DNA of 37,448 nucleotides, taken from the NCBI GenBank assembly GCA_026260175.1, contig JAKCWW010003740.1, forward strand, positions 1 through 37,448, in the 5' to 3' direction. The notes beneath the pieces are model-generated. The model saw nothing but the letters and a program-made list of their open reading frames with translations. It ran no database searches and was not told the origin of the DNA. Numbering within the stretch: position 1 is the first letter of the stretch; each line of letters opens with the position of its first letter. The translations under genes and the position numbers were made by a program. This DNA comes from Reticulitermes lucifugus. Its lineage: Eukaryota > Arthropoda > Insecta > Blattodea > Rhinotermitidae. Of the stretch, positions 1-10,150 are shown one piece after another.

Positions 1-1590
1 GCTGACGACCTGTTAGCTTCTCAAGAAGGACTCTGCTCCATGGAGTTAGTTAGTTAGTTAAGGAAAAAGATATCCTCAAACTAGCAAAGTAAAAAAAAAA
101 GTATGTTTCTAGTATTTATAAAATGCAACAATACATTTCACTTTTACAATATGTGTGTACCGATTTTAATGGTCTGTATTTTGTTAAGTAAAAATATTTT
201 AGTTCTCATACTATGTTTTTGTTCTCTTAAGAAGATCCTAATTCTTACATTTTAAAGTATGACATGAAAAATCTTTTAATATGTACTTTGCAATAGTAAT
301 TACCATGTGTAAACTAAAGTTGAACCGCTACAATGGCAAAACCTTGTACCATACGTTATTGCCACAACACGCTCCATACCAGCATACCACGGACATTGCC
401 AGAATGTATTGCAATATGGAAGTAAAAAGTTGTCACCCTACTTCTAGACAAGAAGCCTGTTAAAAGGGTTGTATGCCCACTACAGAGAAAGTGGAAGAAA
501 CAGGAGCCAGGGTAGAATATCGGTCACAGCAATAGTGAGACCTCTTGCACAAGAGTCTCCATTACAGTACATCTTCAGCTAAACCAGCAAAGTTGCATAA
601 ATTTCAACAGAAAAAACAGTTAAAGTTTTCCTTGTGCTTAACTGTTTGGTGCCAGAATTAAATGCGAAGTGGGAACCACAAAACGCCAGAATTTAAATGA
701 GATCTGCATGAGGAAGGCCATTAAATGCAGTCACCTTAACCTGATAGTTGGCTTTCTGTGCGTCACACTGCATGATGGATACACCTGATGTCACGTGCCA
801 AAGGGTTGACACCATGCCATTAAGGTATGGAAGGAATGGAAGTATAGCTCCACACATTCATAAGTGTAGAAATGGAGGCGAATGGTTGCTGTGATCACTC
901 AACTGTTTTACCTACAGGGAAAGAACCCCAATACCCATTGAATAGGTAGCTCATTGGGCCCTATAACTGCTCTGAATGCTTCATGGAAGAGAAGAATCTT
1001 GTCTATGCTGGGAGTTGAGCAATGATTCCTAAAATTTTAGAAACTACAGAGAACTTGTTTGTGTCAATCTGAACTTATTTAAATGTACAGAGGCAGCACT
1101 TTCAGCACCTCGTTTAATCTAGTTAAGTTACTTTTATTGCTCCTACATTATAATTTTATCAGAATTAACTATTGGCACTAAGCTGAAGCTGGGTGCCTTT
1201 GGCTGGTAGTTTGGAAGAGACAGAGGCATTGCACTGTATATCACCATATTTATTTCCCTTGAAAGCGCTTAAGATGTCACCTTAGAGCTACTGTTTTCTG
1301 TCTTCAAGGGGACTAATCACCATTTAGTAGCCAGTTTGTTTTAGAGTGTTTATTGACATTGTTTTAAATATGTTAATTTAGAGTGTTATTCAGACTGTAG
1401 CATTTGAAGTTGTAGGAACAAGAATGCATTCACAACATCATGATAAATGATATTGAATCAGTGTGAAAAATATTACTGATGTCTGTTGGCTTTGTGCGTA
1501 TGTACAGAATATTTTTCTGATCTTCATAATACTATGTGCACAGTCAAACCCAATGAAACCATTATGCTTAACTATATTTTTTTGACCCAG
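1..1590. other. Non-coding sequence upstream of the RING exons
   Basis: Contains a short (ttag)n tract at 46-61 and a degenerate minus-oriented SINE at about 820-1022. Presumably an intron of the RING gene, because the exon at 1591 starts in phase 2. The 60-aa ORF at 281-463 shows no domain and no splice pairing. I see nothing else in it. Confidence 0.5.
820..1022 (-). repeat. Degenerate tRNA-derived SINE copy
   Basis: Shares the tail block (gtatagctccac, then attcat) and the block around taggtagct with the better preserved copies at 9030-9300 and 23120-23372. The tRNA-like head is too eroded to show box A or box B. Confidence 0.45.
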
Positions 1591-1705
1591 GAAACCGTAC
1601 AATACAGGACCATGCCCAATCTGCTTGTCAGACATGGAAGAGCTGACAGTTCTGCCTTGTGGACATCAGTACCACAGTACTTGTGTAGAAAACCTGAAGA
1701 AAAAT
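1591..1705 (+). CDS. RING gene exon: first six zinc ligands
   Basis: The frame read from 1592 gives K-P-Y-N-T-G followed by the CPIC pair, the C-x-H-x2-H-x2-C centre and the linker V-E-N-L-K-K-N. The donor gtaagt at 1706 is consensus, and the exon ends in phase 0. Confidence 0.8.
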
Positions 1706-3066
1706 GTAAGTGGACTCAAGTTATATAGACAAACAGAAACGGGGCTCTTGGTAATGTGAGGGCTCTACAAGTCAAAGAACATGAATGTAAAGATTCCAGC
1801 AGTTTCAGAAATGTGTGTGTTACTGACAGTGCAATGAATGTTGTCAGATTAATGTACTGTGAATTTTGCAGAGCATTTATTATTCCCTGTCCTGTTTCCT
1901 GTATAAACTTAATGCTATTTTTGAGATCAAAGTCTTCTGGGATGTTGTGTTGTGTGTTGACTGGTGAACAAATATCAGCACTGTGGAGGAGTGTGCTGCC
2001 TCCATCTTCAGGGTCTAGCAGTGTACTCTTGCACTGCTGGACCCTGACGATGGGTAGAGCACACTCTTCCGAAACTTTGGTAACTGTTTGCCAGTCAACA
2101 GGGTTTTACATCCCAGGAGGCTTGGATCTTCATCAGCATTACTGTGGAAACCTGAAATCTCAAATGTGCTAATTTATTTTCATGTTGTAAACCTATCTTT
2201 CATTAATATTTTATGGAGTGAAGTGTTGTATACTCACCATATATTGCCTTGTTCTGTTAAGCAGCAATGTAAATATCACATTCATGAATACATATTAGAT
2301 ACCAACAGTAGGTTGTTTTATCCTTTAAATGACTGGGTTGGTATTTATATTTTAGTGCATGGTTTATGAAAAGCGTATTATTTGACGAGAAAAGATAAAA
2401 TTATGAAATAAACGTTATTTGGTGGAAACTAACACAGTGATTATGCAGCATGTCTTAAAAATGCAGTAAATTTCGTTGTTGCCTAAATATGTAAAATTGA
2501 TTTGAATGGGTGTTTTAGTTCATGCATTCACATATGTGAACATAGGTCATTTAAAGTTTAAGAATAAATGGAGAGGAAAAATAAATACAGAAGAACCCAA
2601 ATTTAGGATTTGTCAGTGCGACAAGCTTTTTGTACCTTAAATTCAAAAAAATCTTTAATGAAGGTTTACCTTTCTACTGTTAACTTCCTTTCACATTCAT
2701 CTGTTCTCATCACAACCCTGTTCTTAGCCTTCATACTCATTACATAACCAGTTTGGGTACAATTACAAGGGAAGTCTCTTCTTAGTAACAATAAAAATTG
2801 TAAAAATGCCTAAGCTGTGAGTAGCTTATAGCTCAAATTCTATTGTACTTCAGCATGGAATGTAAAACATGAACTGCTGTGGTTAACGTTAAAATATTGC
2901 TTTATTTTTTATGGCTTGAGGTTATGTAACACTGGGCATCACCTATTGCTAGCATAAGTTTGTGTGAGAGAGACTGCTGTTACATACATCAGAATATAAT
3001 GAAGTGTATTATTTCTTTCAGGGAGAACCAAAGTGTCCTGTTTGTCGCAAGGTTTTTCATAAATGA
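1591..3066 (+). CDS. RING-H2 finger protein, 3' terminal coding exons (partial gene)
   Basis: Two exons join in frame: 1591-1705 (acceptor ...tttgacccag, donor gtaagt) and 3022-3066 (acceptor ...tttctttcag, stop TGA at 3064-3066). Together they encode a zinc-binding RING of the pattern C-x2-C-x11-C-x-H-x2-H-x2-C-x11-C-x2-C, starting CPIC and ending CPVC, followed by only six residues before the stop. The ligand order C3H2C3 is the RING-H2 type, normally an E2-binding ubiquitin-ligase module. The first exon begins in phase 2, so at least one upstream exon exists; none could be supported in 1-1590. A RING at the extreme C-terminus occurs in several E3 families and I cannot name the gene. The intron (1706-3021) holds a foldback repeat. 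Function as an E3 ligase is inferred from the domain alone. Confidence 0.8.
1911..2172. repeat. Foldback element, arms ~120 bp (family 2), in RING gene intron
   Basis: The sequence from the left end (ttgagatcaaagtcttctgg) reappears inverted toward the right end (ccaggaggcttggatcttca). The centre pairs gagtgtgctgcc...cttcagggtc with gaccctgacgatgg...agcacactc around a smaller agcagtg/cactgct hairpin. The plus-strand right arm has a hammerhead-like core (CTGACGA at 2044-2050, GAAA at 2071-2074) but no matching stem I. Related sequence is at 17858-18072 and 11225-11330. No clear target duplication was found. Possibly an old Penelope-like terminal repeat; the class is uncertain. Confidence 0.6.
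2312..2520. repeat. Dispersed repeat, diverged copy of the element at 21292-21502
   Basis: Long stretches align with the second copy in the same orientation: ggtttatgaaaa, aaaattatgaaa, attatgcag, ttgttgcctaaatat and gggtgtttt occur in the same order and spacing. Its termini are worn, so the TTAA borders seen in the other copy are not visible here. Confidence 0.6.
3022..3066 (+). CDS. RING gene terminal coding exon: last zinc-ligand pair
   Basis: A 45-bp exon reading G-E-P-K-C-P-V-C-R-K-V-F-H-K-stop. It starts in phase 0, matching the previous exon, and supplies the fourth zinc-ligand pair. It is too short for ORF callers. The 3' UTR follows; I could not place a polyadenylation site. Confidence 0.78.
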   Translation, partial: GEPKCPVCRKVFHK

Positions 3067-3734
3067 GGATGGTGCAGAAGAGACAGCTGGAGCAGACACT
3101 TGGCTATAAATCCATATTAATGATGGGAGTGTTATGATTAAGAAGATTATGACGCTAACTATAACTCTGAACCTTAGAAACGCTTTAGATGACATGAATC
3201 ACTTATTGCACCTGGAATTAATTTAGAGTGTATTTTTATTACATAGTGTACAACATAACAACATTATGTGATGTCATACTAGCATATCATTGGGTGTTAA
3301 AATTCTGTAATGGTTTTAGGAGATGGAATATTTGTAAGGATTGTAATGCAACCATTTTAATTAAAACAGAAATTTATAAATACTACACTCTGTTCACAGA
3401 TTTATGCTTAAGGTGACTTCAGAATGTAAGCACCATATTTTAGAAACATAGTGGAAAGAAACTTGGTGCTGGCACATAACATTTCTATCATTTAGTTGAC
3501 AAACTGAACATAGCTCCTTAACAACTTGTTTGATGGGTGACTAGCAGCTGGCCTCTGGCCACGATATTAAAAAGAAGGCAAGGAGTTTTTAACTTTTGTG
3601 TCCCATTCTTTCAAGTAATTAGCCATGGCAACAGTGACTTCTATGCATGGGATCCACCATCCAGTGTAACAAAATATTAAAGGATATTGAAAGTGCTTTA
3701 TTCCTTGCCCAGGTTGTTCTTAAACTGTATTGAA
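3067..3734. other. 3' UTR of RING gene and downstream sequence
   Basis: AT-rich sequence with no supported coding exon. It probably contains the 3' UTR, but I cannot place a polyadenylation signal with confidence. The 62-aa ORF at 3228-3416 has no recognisable domain. Confidence 0.4.
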
Positions 3735-3872
3735 ATAATGAGAATTTCATACATGAAGAAATTAAGAGCAGATTCAATACAGGGAATGCTTGCTAGTGTT
3801 CAGAATCTTGTGTCTACACATTTGTTGTCAAAAAATATACAGATTAAAACATACAGAACTATAATTTTGCAG
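3735..3872 (+). pseudogene. LINE reverse-transcriptase relic (post-catalytic segment)
   Basis: Reads S-V-Q-N-L-V-S-x4-L-L-S-K-N-I-Q-I-K-T-Y-R-T-I-I-L, matching the conserved stretch after the palm in many insect LINE RTs (pattern LLSKNLKxxIYKTxILPV). Only this short piece is recognisable; the sequence diverges and stops on both sides. Confidence 0.6.
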
Positions 3873-3979
3873 GAGTAGACTGTGTGCTATCTGTGGGGCA
3901 AGTTGGAACAGGTTGAGATGTTAATGTACTGCAGTTCTCCGTGGAGCGAGTGGAAGTGTTGCCACCAATGCTCATCGCA

Positions 3980-4745
3980 GTGTCTCAGTTTGAACAGTAG
4001 GTGAACGTCAAGTTCTTTTCCAAATGACGGAAATGGGCAGCAGAAACTCTTGTAAGCCTCAGTATGGTTTTTGGGGAATGAGCTGTTAACACTTCTGCTG
4101 TCTACAACTGGTAAAAATGATTTTAACAGTCAAGAATTAGTCGAAGATGAGAAGTGTGGCAGCAAGCCTGTATGGTGAAGGAACAATGAAAATGTGGTCC
4201 AAGTTTGCATAGTCATGACATCAGGCTGATGTGTGATGATTAAACAGATTGACAAACTTGGCATCTCATACAGATTGGTTCAGAGCATTTTGAAATGGCC
4301 AGAAAAATGACGAAACAGTTGGATTCTGATTCGTGACACTACACCTTGTCACGCCTCCCTCACAGAGCAGACGTTTTTGGTGAAGACCCAAATCCCAACC
4401 ATCCCCCTGCCACCATATTTCTCAGACCTCATTTTTTGTCACCACTGGTTGTACCTGAGACTCAAGATTGGGTTCGAAGGCCATTTTCTTGTGTGGGAGA
4501 AATTCAACAGGATGTGACAGACCTCACAGATATACCAAAACAGGAGTACCAGAGGTGCTTCCAGGACTGGCAGGACTGCAGAAACAAGTGTATATATATG
4601 CTGAAGGCAAGTGTGATGATGACTAGGTTAGATATTATAAATATCCTTTTTGCTACAAATTATGCCCAAGTTCTTGGAACTTTTTGGTCCTTCCATGTAC
4701 ATGTTATAGCCTGTTCATATGTTCTGAGAACATCACTGTCTTAAA
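3980..4745 (+). pseudogene. mariner-like transposase relic
   Basis: The N-terminal part resembles the mariner start (E-Q-x-V-N-V-K-F) near 3988. The catalytic-domain tail reads R-D-T-T-P-C-H-A near 4333 (family HDNAPAH) and P-P-Y-F-S-D-L near 4410 (family PPYSPDLAP), then C-F-Q-D-W-Q near 4558. Reading frames change repeatedly, there are in-frame stops, the middle is compressed, and the third catalytic Asp position is His. The 132-aa ORF at 4346-4744 is an out-of-frame reading of this relic. Not functional. Confidence 0.7.
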
Positions 4746-5219
4746 GAAGCCACAGAAGTCATTCAGAAGATAGAAATCCAGAGATGGTAGTTTTGCCCAT
4801 TTGTAGTCTTTCTTCTTCCTAGCCAAGTAATTATGGTGTTTGGCCAGTGCCTGACAACAAAAGAAATAGTCTTCCTTGCTTGCCAGGTATGCTGTTGAAA
4901 CATAATGGTGCAGTACCTAGTGTCACATGGCATGGTGTGTCTGAGCTACATTCGTGAGTACTGCACTAAGACATTGGTTATTATGTCACAACACATCATA
5001 CTCCTGAGTTCTCATATTTGTGTTTGCATGTGTTGTGTTCATATATTTTTATACTTTGTTATAATTATTAATATAATTTTCTACAATTTACCTGACAGTT
5101 CATAGGAAAGTAACATTCTGCATTGTAACAAAGACTAATAACCAGCGTGATAAACAAAATTCAGGGTTTTCTTCTATTGTCAAACTGAGCATGACAACTG
5201 TATGGCATGGAAATTCTCT

Positions 5220-6120
5220 ATACACGGGGATTCATCCACAGAGAATACATGAGCGGCTTTTATTTGTGCTCTATACTGCGCCTGATTTAGGTAATCCGTG
5301 CCCGGTTCAGATGAGCTGTACTCGTAGCCGAAGAATAGCACATGTACAGTTTGTCTGTAGTAGTAATCTGTGGTCTGTAATGTTGGTAGCCGCGTTAATA
5401 AACGTTGTTCTTGGAGACAATTTTAAACGTGTGGGCAAAATGTGCGTTTGTTGTGCTGTACGGATCAGTTCTGTTGGGTTCTAGATACAGTAATATCAAG
5501 TACGTAAATCGCAAATTCTCATTCAGGTACTTTCATCTTTGAGAAGATATGTTCGTTAGCACCCGCAGACAAGTTGCAAAATGTACCTCGTGCAGGAATA
5601 TACCAAACCTTACGAGATCTTGATATACTAGGTCAGTGTGCTTGCATGTTTGTATACAGAGTGTTGCCTTTTGAGTGTGATGGTTTTAAATTTAACTTTT
5701 AAGTGAAAGTCACAGTTCATGTTTTGTAGTCTAATAGATTATTAGCTGGTGTCCTTTGATGGGGGGGTAGTTAATGGTTTGCAGCTATATGCTAACTTTA
5801 TGTTCAGGGTTGAAGTGAAGAAAAGTCGGGAATGTGGGCTTTGAACCTATTCTTTCGTATTTCGGCGACAAATTCACATATCACTTTAGTGTGAAGTGTA
5901 ACATTTACGATAATCTGTGACCTTTGTTATATCATACTAAAGAGTCAACATAACAAAAAACTGAACAGTCGTCGGAACTGAAAACCACATTCCAGAAATT
6001 AATAGAAGCATTGAACAAGCGTTATATTTTATAGTAATGTGTAATTAAAACGCTCTTATCCAGTTTTCTTCCAGTCGCACATCTTTGTGTTTGTTGTAGG
6101 CGTATCCATTATTACCTGTG
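5220..6120. promoter_or_regulatory. CpG-rich patch in a CpG-poor neighbourhood, possible promoter
   Basis: Roughly 19 CpG occur in the first 420 bp, against only a few per 400 bp in most of 10-28 kb. In insect genomes with gene-body methylation such patches often mark unmethylated promoters. It could hold a non-coding first exon of the TTF1-like gene (ATG 4-5 kb downstream on the same strand), but no TATA box or initiator was identified. Tentative. Confidence 0.3.
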
Positions 6121-6289
6121 ATAAGTAGCATGATGACTTCTTAAAGTTCAGTAGTAGAGCCTTGGACTTCAGAAACATGTAGAAAACAAGTGTACATCAT
6201 TTAGCATGGATATAGAAAGCGATACAGATAAGAATTTAGGACAGAATTAAGTTGTAATAAAATATTGTGCTTTGCAGTGGTAGTACCAT

Positions 6290-6806
6290 ATGATTTTTAT
6301 GTCATCACAATTGGCAATGTGTTGTTCTCAAAGGAGGGACACTGTCACAGATGTATTATGAGGAATTGTTAGTCCTACGGTTTAATGTAGTAACTTTGTT
6401 TACTTATTTGACCCTCTTTAATTACTTGACATCACAATCTGTTTTGAATGTGACATAAAATATGAATTATTACACACATGCTTAGGGGTGGGATTTTGCT
6501 GTAGTTTAGTTCAAAGATCCTATAATATGAAAATGAACCAGTGTCATATATACCTTACAAGTAATTGTCAGCAGTAATATGATAGCTTTGCTTACTTATT
6601 TCCACTCCCAAGTTAGTTATTTGACATTCTGATTTGTTGATAATGTAATATTTAATGATTTATGGTACACATTATGGTTAGTTGTTAGTTTTAGCTGTAG
6701 CTGAGTTCACAAATGTGAAGGGAACACACTGTTACAAATATGTTACAAGGAATTGTCAGCAGTAACTTGCAGTACTAAGTACACATTTGACACCACAATT
6801 ACTATA
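6290..6806. repeat. Degenerate ~200-bp tandem repeat, about three copies
   Basis: Units share the ordered blocks tgacatcacaat, atgatttatggta or aattattacacac, ttatggttag-like, ttacaaggaattgtcagcag and tttgcttacttattt. Copies run approximately 6300-6435, 6436-6630 and 6631-6806. A further partial unit lies at 7838-7950, beyond the inserted MITE and SINEs, showing that these insertions split the array. Origin unknown. Confidence 0.55.
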
Positions 6807-6814
6807 GTTTATAC

Positions 6815-7126
6815 CAGGGGTGGCCAAACTTGCTTAACGTAAGAGCCACATACGATAAACTTCAGATGTTTGAGAGCCGCAAGACATGAACAAATATTAC
6901 ACACACGTTTTTACTATTACATGGACATTTTGTTATAAAAATCATGAACATTAAACTTATGTTTTAATCCAGTGGACTCTCATAATTATAAAGCTTGAAA
7001 ATTTTTTATTTACCTTTTATATGAATTGTAATGCAAAAAGGAGCTCAGCCAACATATTTACGCGAGCTGCACATTATATGTTAAAGAGCCGCATGTGGCT
7101 TGCGAGCCGCGGTTTGGACACCCCTG
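6815..7126. mobile_element. hAT-type MITE with perfect 8-bp target duplication
   Basis: Terminal inverted repeats caggggtggccaaac and gtttggacacccctg match at 14 of 15 positions. The flanks gtttatac at 6807-6814 and 7127-7134 are identical, and an 8-bp duplication is diagnostic of hAT transposition. The element is 312 bp and has no transposase ORF. It sits inside the ~200-bp repeat array. Confidence 0.9.
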
Positions 7127-7202
7127 GTTTATACTTACTACTCTTGATGGAGAATAGTGCACACGCTGATGTCCGTGATACCAAACATTATACTACCTTC
7201 AT

Positions 7203-7452
7203 CCATGCGGTCTAAGGTGTGGGTCTGGAGGTGCTCACTTGCTGGGATTGTGGGTTTGAATCCTGCTGGGGGCATGGATGTTTGTCTCTTTTGTGTGTTG
7301 TGTGTTGTCAAGTAGAGGTCTCTGCGATGGGCTGACCACTCATCCAGAGGAGTCCTACCAAGGAGGTGTGTCTAACTGAGTGTGATCGTGAAGCCTCAAT
7401 AATGAGGAGGCCCTGGCCCAATAGTGGCTGTGGTGCCATGCAAAACAAAAAA
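7203..7452 (+). mobile_element. tRNA-derived SINE (family S1) with 13-bp target duplication
   Basis: The head carries a box B-like gggtttgaatcctgc near 7250, preceded by an eroded box A region. The element ends in an A-rich tail. Identical direct repeats atactaccttcat flank it at 7190-7202 and 7453-7465, which fixes both borders. Confidence 0.85.
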
Positions 7453-7507
7453 ATACTACCTTCATATGTTCCACTGTATGGTTTCAGTGACACAGCAGTT
7501 TTAACAG

Positions 7508-7823
7508 GGGGCACGCGGTGGCACTGTTGGTTGAGGCACTGCTCTACAAGCTGGAACGTCGCGAGTTTGATTCCAGATTTTGTCATTGGAATTTTTCATT
7601 GACATAATCCTTTAGGTTGCACTATGGCCCTGGGATCAACTCAGCCTCTAACAGAAATGAGTACCAGGAGTATTTCCTGGGGTTTAAAGGTGGCCAGTGC
7701 GTAGGGCTGACAACCTTACCACCTTCATGTGCCGATTGTCTAGAAATCTGCGTGCCTCAACCTCCTGGAACCCTAAGGGCCTGTCCAGGCCGGTAATGGG
7801 ATTTCTTTACCTTTACCTTTAGT
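7508..7823 (+). mobile_element. tRNA-derived SINE (family S2) with 11-bp target duplication
   Basis: The head runs gggggcacgcggtggcactg, then box B-like gcgagtttgattcc near 7560. The body contains a conserved core (cctgggatcaactc, ggctgacaaccttacc, cctgtccaggccggtaat) and a tttacc-repeat tail. Flanks agttttaacag at 7497-7507 and 7824-7834 are identical. A truncated inverse copy lies at 31881-32113. Confidence 0.88.
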
Positions 7824-7837
7824 AGTTTTAACAGTGT

Positions 7838-7950
7838 GATGATTTATGGTATATGTTATGGTTAGGGGTTTGGTTTTGCAGTCCTTCAGTTTAATAGTAC
7901 TATAATATGAGGAGGACTAAACGCTTTACACTCATTTAATTGACATTACA
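7838..7950. repeat. Further unit of the ~200-bp repeat, separated by insertions
   Basis: Begins gtgatgatttatggtatatg, then ttatggttagg, and continues with tactataatatga, parallel to the units at 6436-6806. It is separated from them by the hAT MITE and two SINEs. Confidence 0.5.
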
Positions 7951-9029
7951 CGGTGGGGGTAGCAGTTGGTTTTGGGACATGGTAGGAGAGGGGGAAGACA
8001 GAGGAAATTAGTGTAGGAATAATTTTTTGTTTTTTATTAATTTCTTTTGATGTATTCATTCTGTGGTCTGTTTTATTTGCTTTCTGTCAGGTGTGCTACA
8101 GTCACAATCAATGTTTTCATTTTGTATTTCGTTCACCATGCATTTGGTGCACTGATGTCACAGTCAGTTGTGGTAATACTGGTGAAACTTCTTTGTATCA
8201 CACATTTTACAAAACTTGTTTGTATAAATGTGAAGGTTTTGTCTGCAGAGGGCATACAAGAAAAGAGGAATGTGTCTGTACCATAGTACATATGGTTGAA
8301 GTCACAGGTGATAGTGTACATGTAAAAATAATGTTGGAAGGGGGTGAATGAAAGTGGGCTCATTAAATTTTTATTTGTCAGTAGTTAGGAAATGTGTACA
8401 TGTCAAGAACAATGTCACTTTCTGGTTTTATGAATTGATCTGGGCTTCAGGAGATGACATAACAAGTGTCATGAAGGGTGATGTGTTGATGTTTGTTATT
8501 TTGTTGTCAGGATAAAGACATGCGGCTTACTGACAAGGTTCCAAGACAGGAAGTCAGCTGTACAGTATCCCAGTATTTAAGTTATGCATAGGAAGACTTG
8601 TTAAGCTGGACATAAATTAACATCTCAGCGTGTATACTCAAACAGATATTTTCACAGTTTTTGTAGTTTGAGTCCTGGCTGTAGACAGAATAATGAGATT
8701 CCAGATTCTCATGGCAATGACTATGAAAATTGCTGTCATCTTAGATGTGACAACATGTCATCTGGTGACTTGTTAGGAGTAACCTGCTGCCTCCATCTTC
8801 AGTACCTGAAAGTTGCAGTTTCTTCAGATTTTTGGCATCAAGCAGCCACCAGAGTGCACAACACTAAACCCAGGAGACAGCCATTGTAGGCAGCTTAGTT
8901 GAGAAGTTGTAAAAAATGTGAACAAAATGTGTATTTTTGAGTTGGTTAGTACACTTGTTTAGATGCTTTTCGAGTTAACCGTAGGATGAAACAGCAGTAA
9001 TGTTTAATCCTTGTGCACACCATGAAGAA
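7951..9029. other. Intergenic sequence without a supported gene
   Basis: Several overlapping ORFs of 70-86 aa lie on both strands at 8047-8363, but none shows a domain, splice signals or a partner exon. A block near 8789-8813 (ctgctgcctccatcttcag) matches the signature of the family 2 foldback at 1911-2172, so a worn relic may lie around 8670-8890. Confidence 0.4.
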
Positions 9030-9300
9030 ACGTGGAGTGGAGGTATGGCTGCATTCATTCTTAATCTCGGCACTGGATGGAAGTGAGTGGTCAGCTGTGT
9101 GCCTTGACCACTTTACCCCTTGAGCAAGTGTCTGCAGTAAGAACTGACTAGGAGGTTGGGTGGTCCCAGAGCCAGTCTGGATGCTTTGGAGAAGATATTA
9201 ATGTCTTACCCTTGCCAGGAATCAAACCATGATTCCTCAATTGTCCAGCCTGTAGCCCAGTCACTACATTGACTACACTACCCCAGATTTCGGGTCTAGA
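9030..9300 (-). mobile_element. tRNA-derived SINE (family S3), minus orientation
   Basis: Reading the minus strand: a tRNA-like head with box B-like ggtttgattcctgg near 9226, a body with gaccactcacttccatc and agtgccgagattaagaatg, then the tail. It aligns along its length with the copy at 23120-23372. Box A is weakened. Confidence 0.75.
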
Positions 9301-10150
9301 ATATGCCACTATAAAAGTCCAAGATAGAAAGGGCTGCAACTGAATGGCCTAAGTGAGATATTTATGCTGATGTATTTGGGAGAATTCTGCTACATTCCAG
9401 TAAAGAAACTGATATGGAAGAGAAATTTAGGGCAATCCAATCTTGATGTCTTTATTTTCTTGTCATCAGTACTAGCAACATGACAAGTTCGAAGCTGTGT
9501 GGTGGGAATGACACTGAGGCTCTTCAATTTAATGTCGTAAAATGTAATATAGTGATGAATCTGAGAGAAATTGTATGCTTTTATCAGGGAAAAATCTTAT
9601 AAAAATGGAAATGACATGTTGATTGCACAAAATATTTTGATTTGTCGATGATTGTTGATAAATAATTTTAAATTTGAGGTGTGCAGCTTATATGGTGATG
9701 TGTTACGAATGCAATTTGGTAATAATATTAAAAACTTCAGGGTTTACTGTTCAGAGCCTGAAAGTGCGCTATTGCAATTTCAAAATAAATTTCTGAGCTC
9801 TATGTTTGGAAACTGAGGTGTGTTTAACTTGTCTTTTTAGTTTTTGTATTAAGTGTAGACTAATAGCTTTTTTTTTCTCCCCCCAGGGTGTTTGCCTGTA
9901 TCGAATTGTAAATAAGGCAGTGGTACAGCAACAGTAGTTGTGAGCATTGTGCATACATGAAGCTTGTCAAGAAGTGCACTGGGTTTCTGAATGAAGCTTA
10001 TTAATTATTTAGACAATGCCAGACATTTTCAACAGAATAAATTGGAATTTTAAGGAGGGTGAAATAATTTAATGAGGTTTTTGTCCAAAGCACAAGAACA
10101 AAAGTGGACCAATAAATAGGTATTGTGTGTGTTTCTCGTTATCCTAACCT
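9301..10150. other. Upstream region of the TTF1-like gene
   Basis: AT-rich; nothing recognisable as an exon or repeat. An in-frame TAA lies just before the start codon (10145-10147), so translation cannot begin further upstream in this frame. The 5' UTR must start here or in an upstream exon; no TATA box is convincing. Confidence 0.4.

Noticed and set aside
281..463. 60-aa ORF near the window start
   Set aside because: No domain, no usable donor in phase with the RING exon, and length within chance expectation.
4346..4744. 132-aa ORF
   Set aside because: Out-of-frame reading of a decayed mariner transposase; the recognisable motifs are in another frame with stops.
8047..8363. Overlapping ORFs on both strands
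   Set aside because: Three competing frames, no domain and no splice context.
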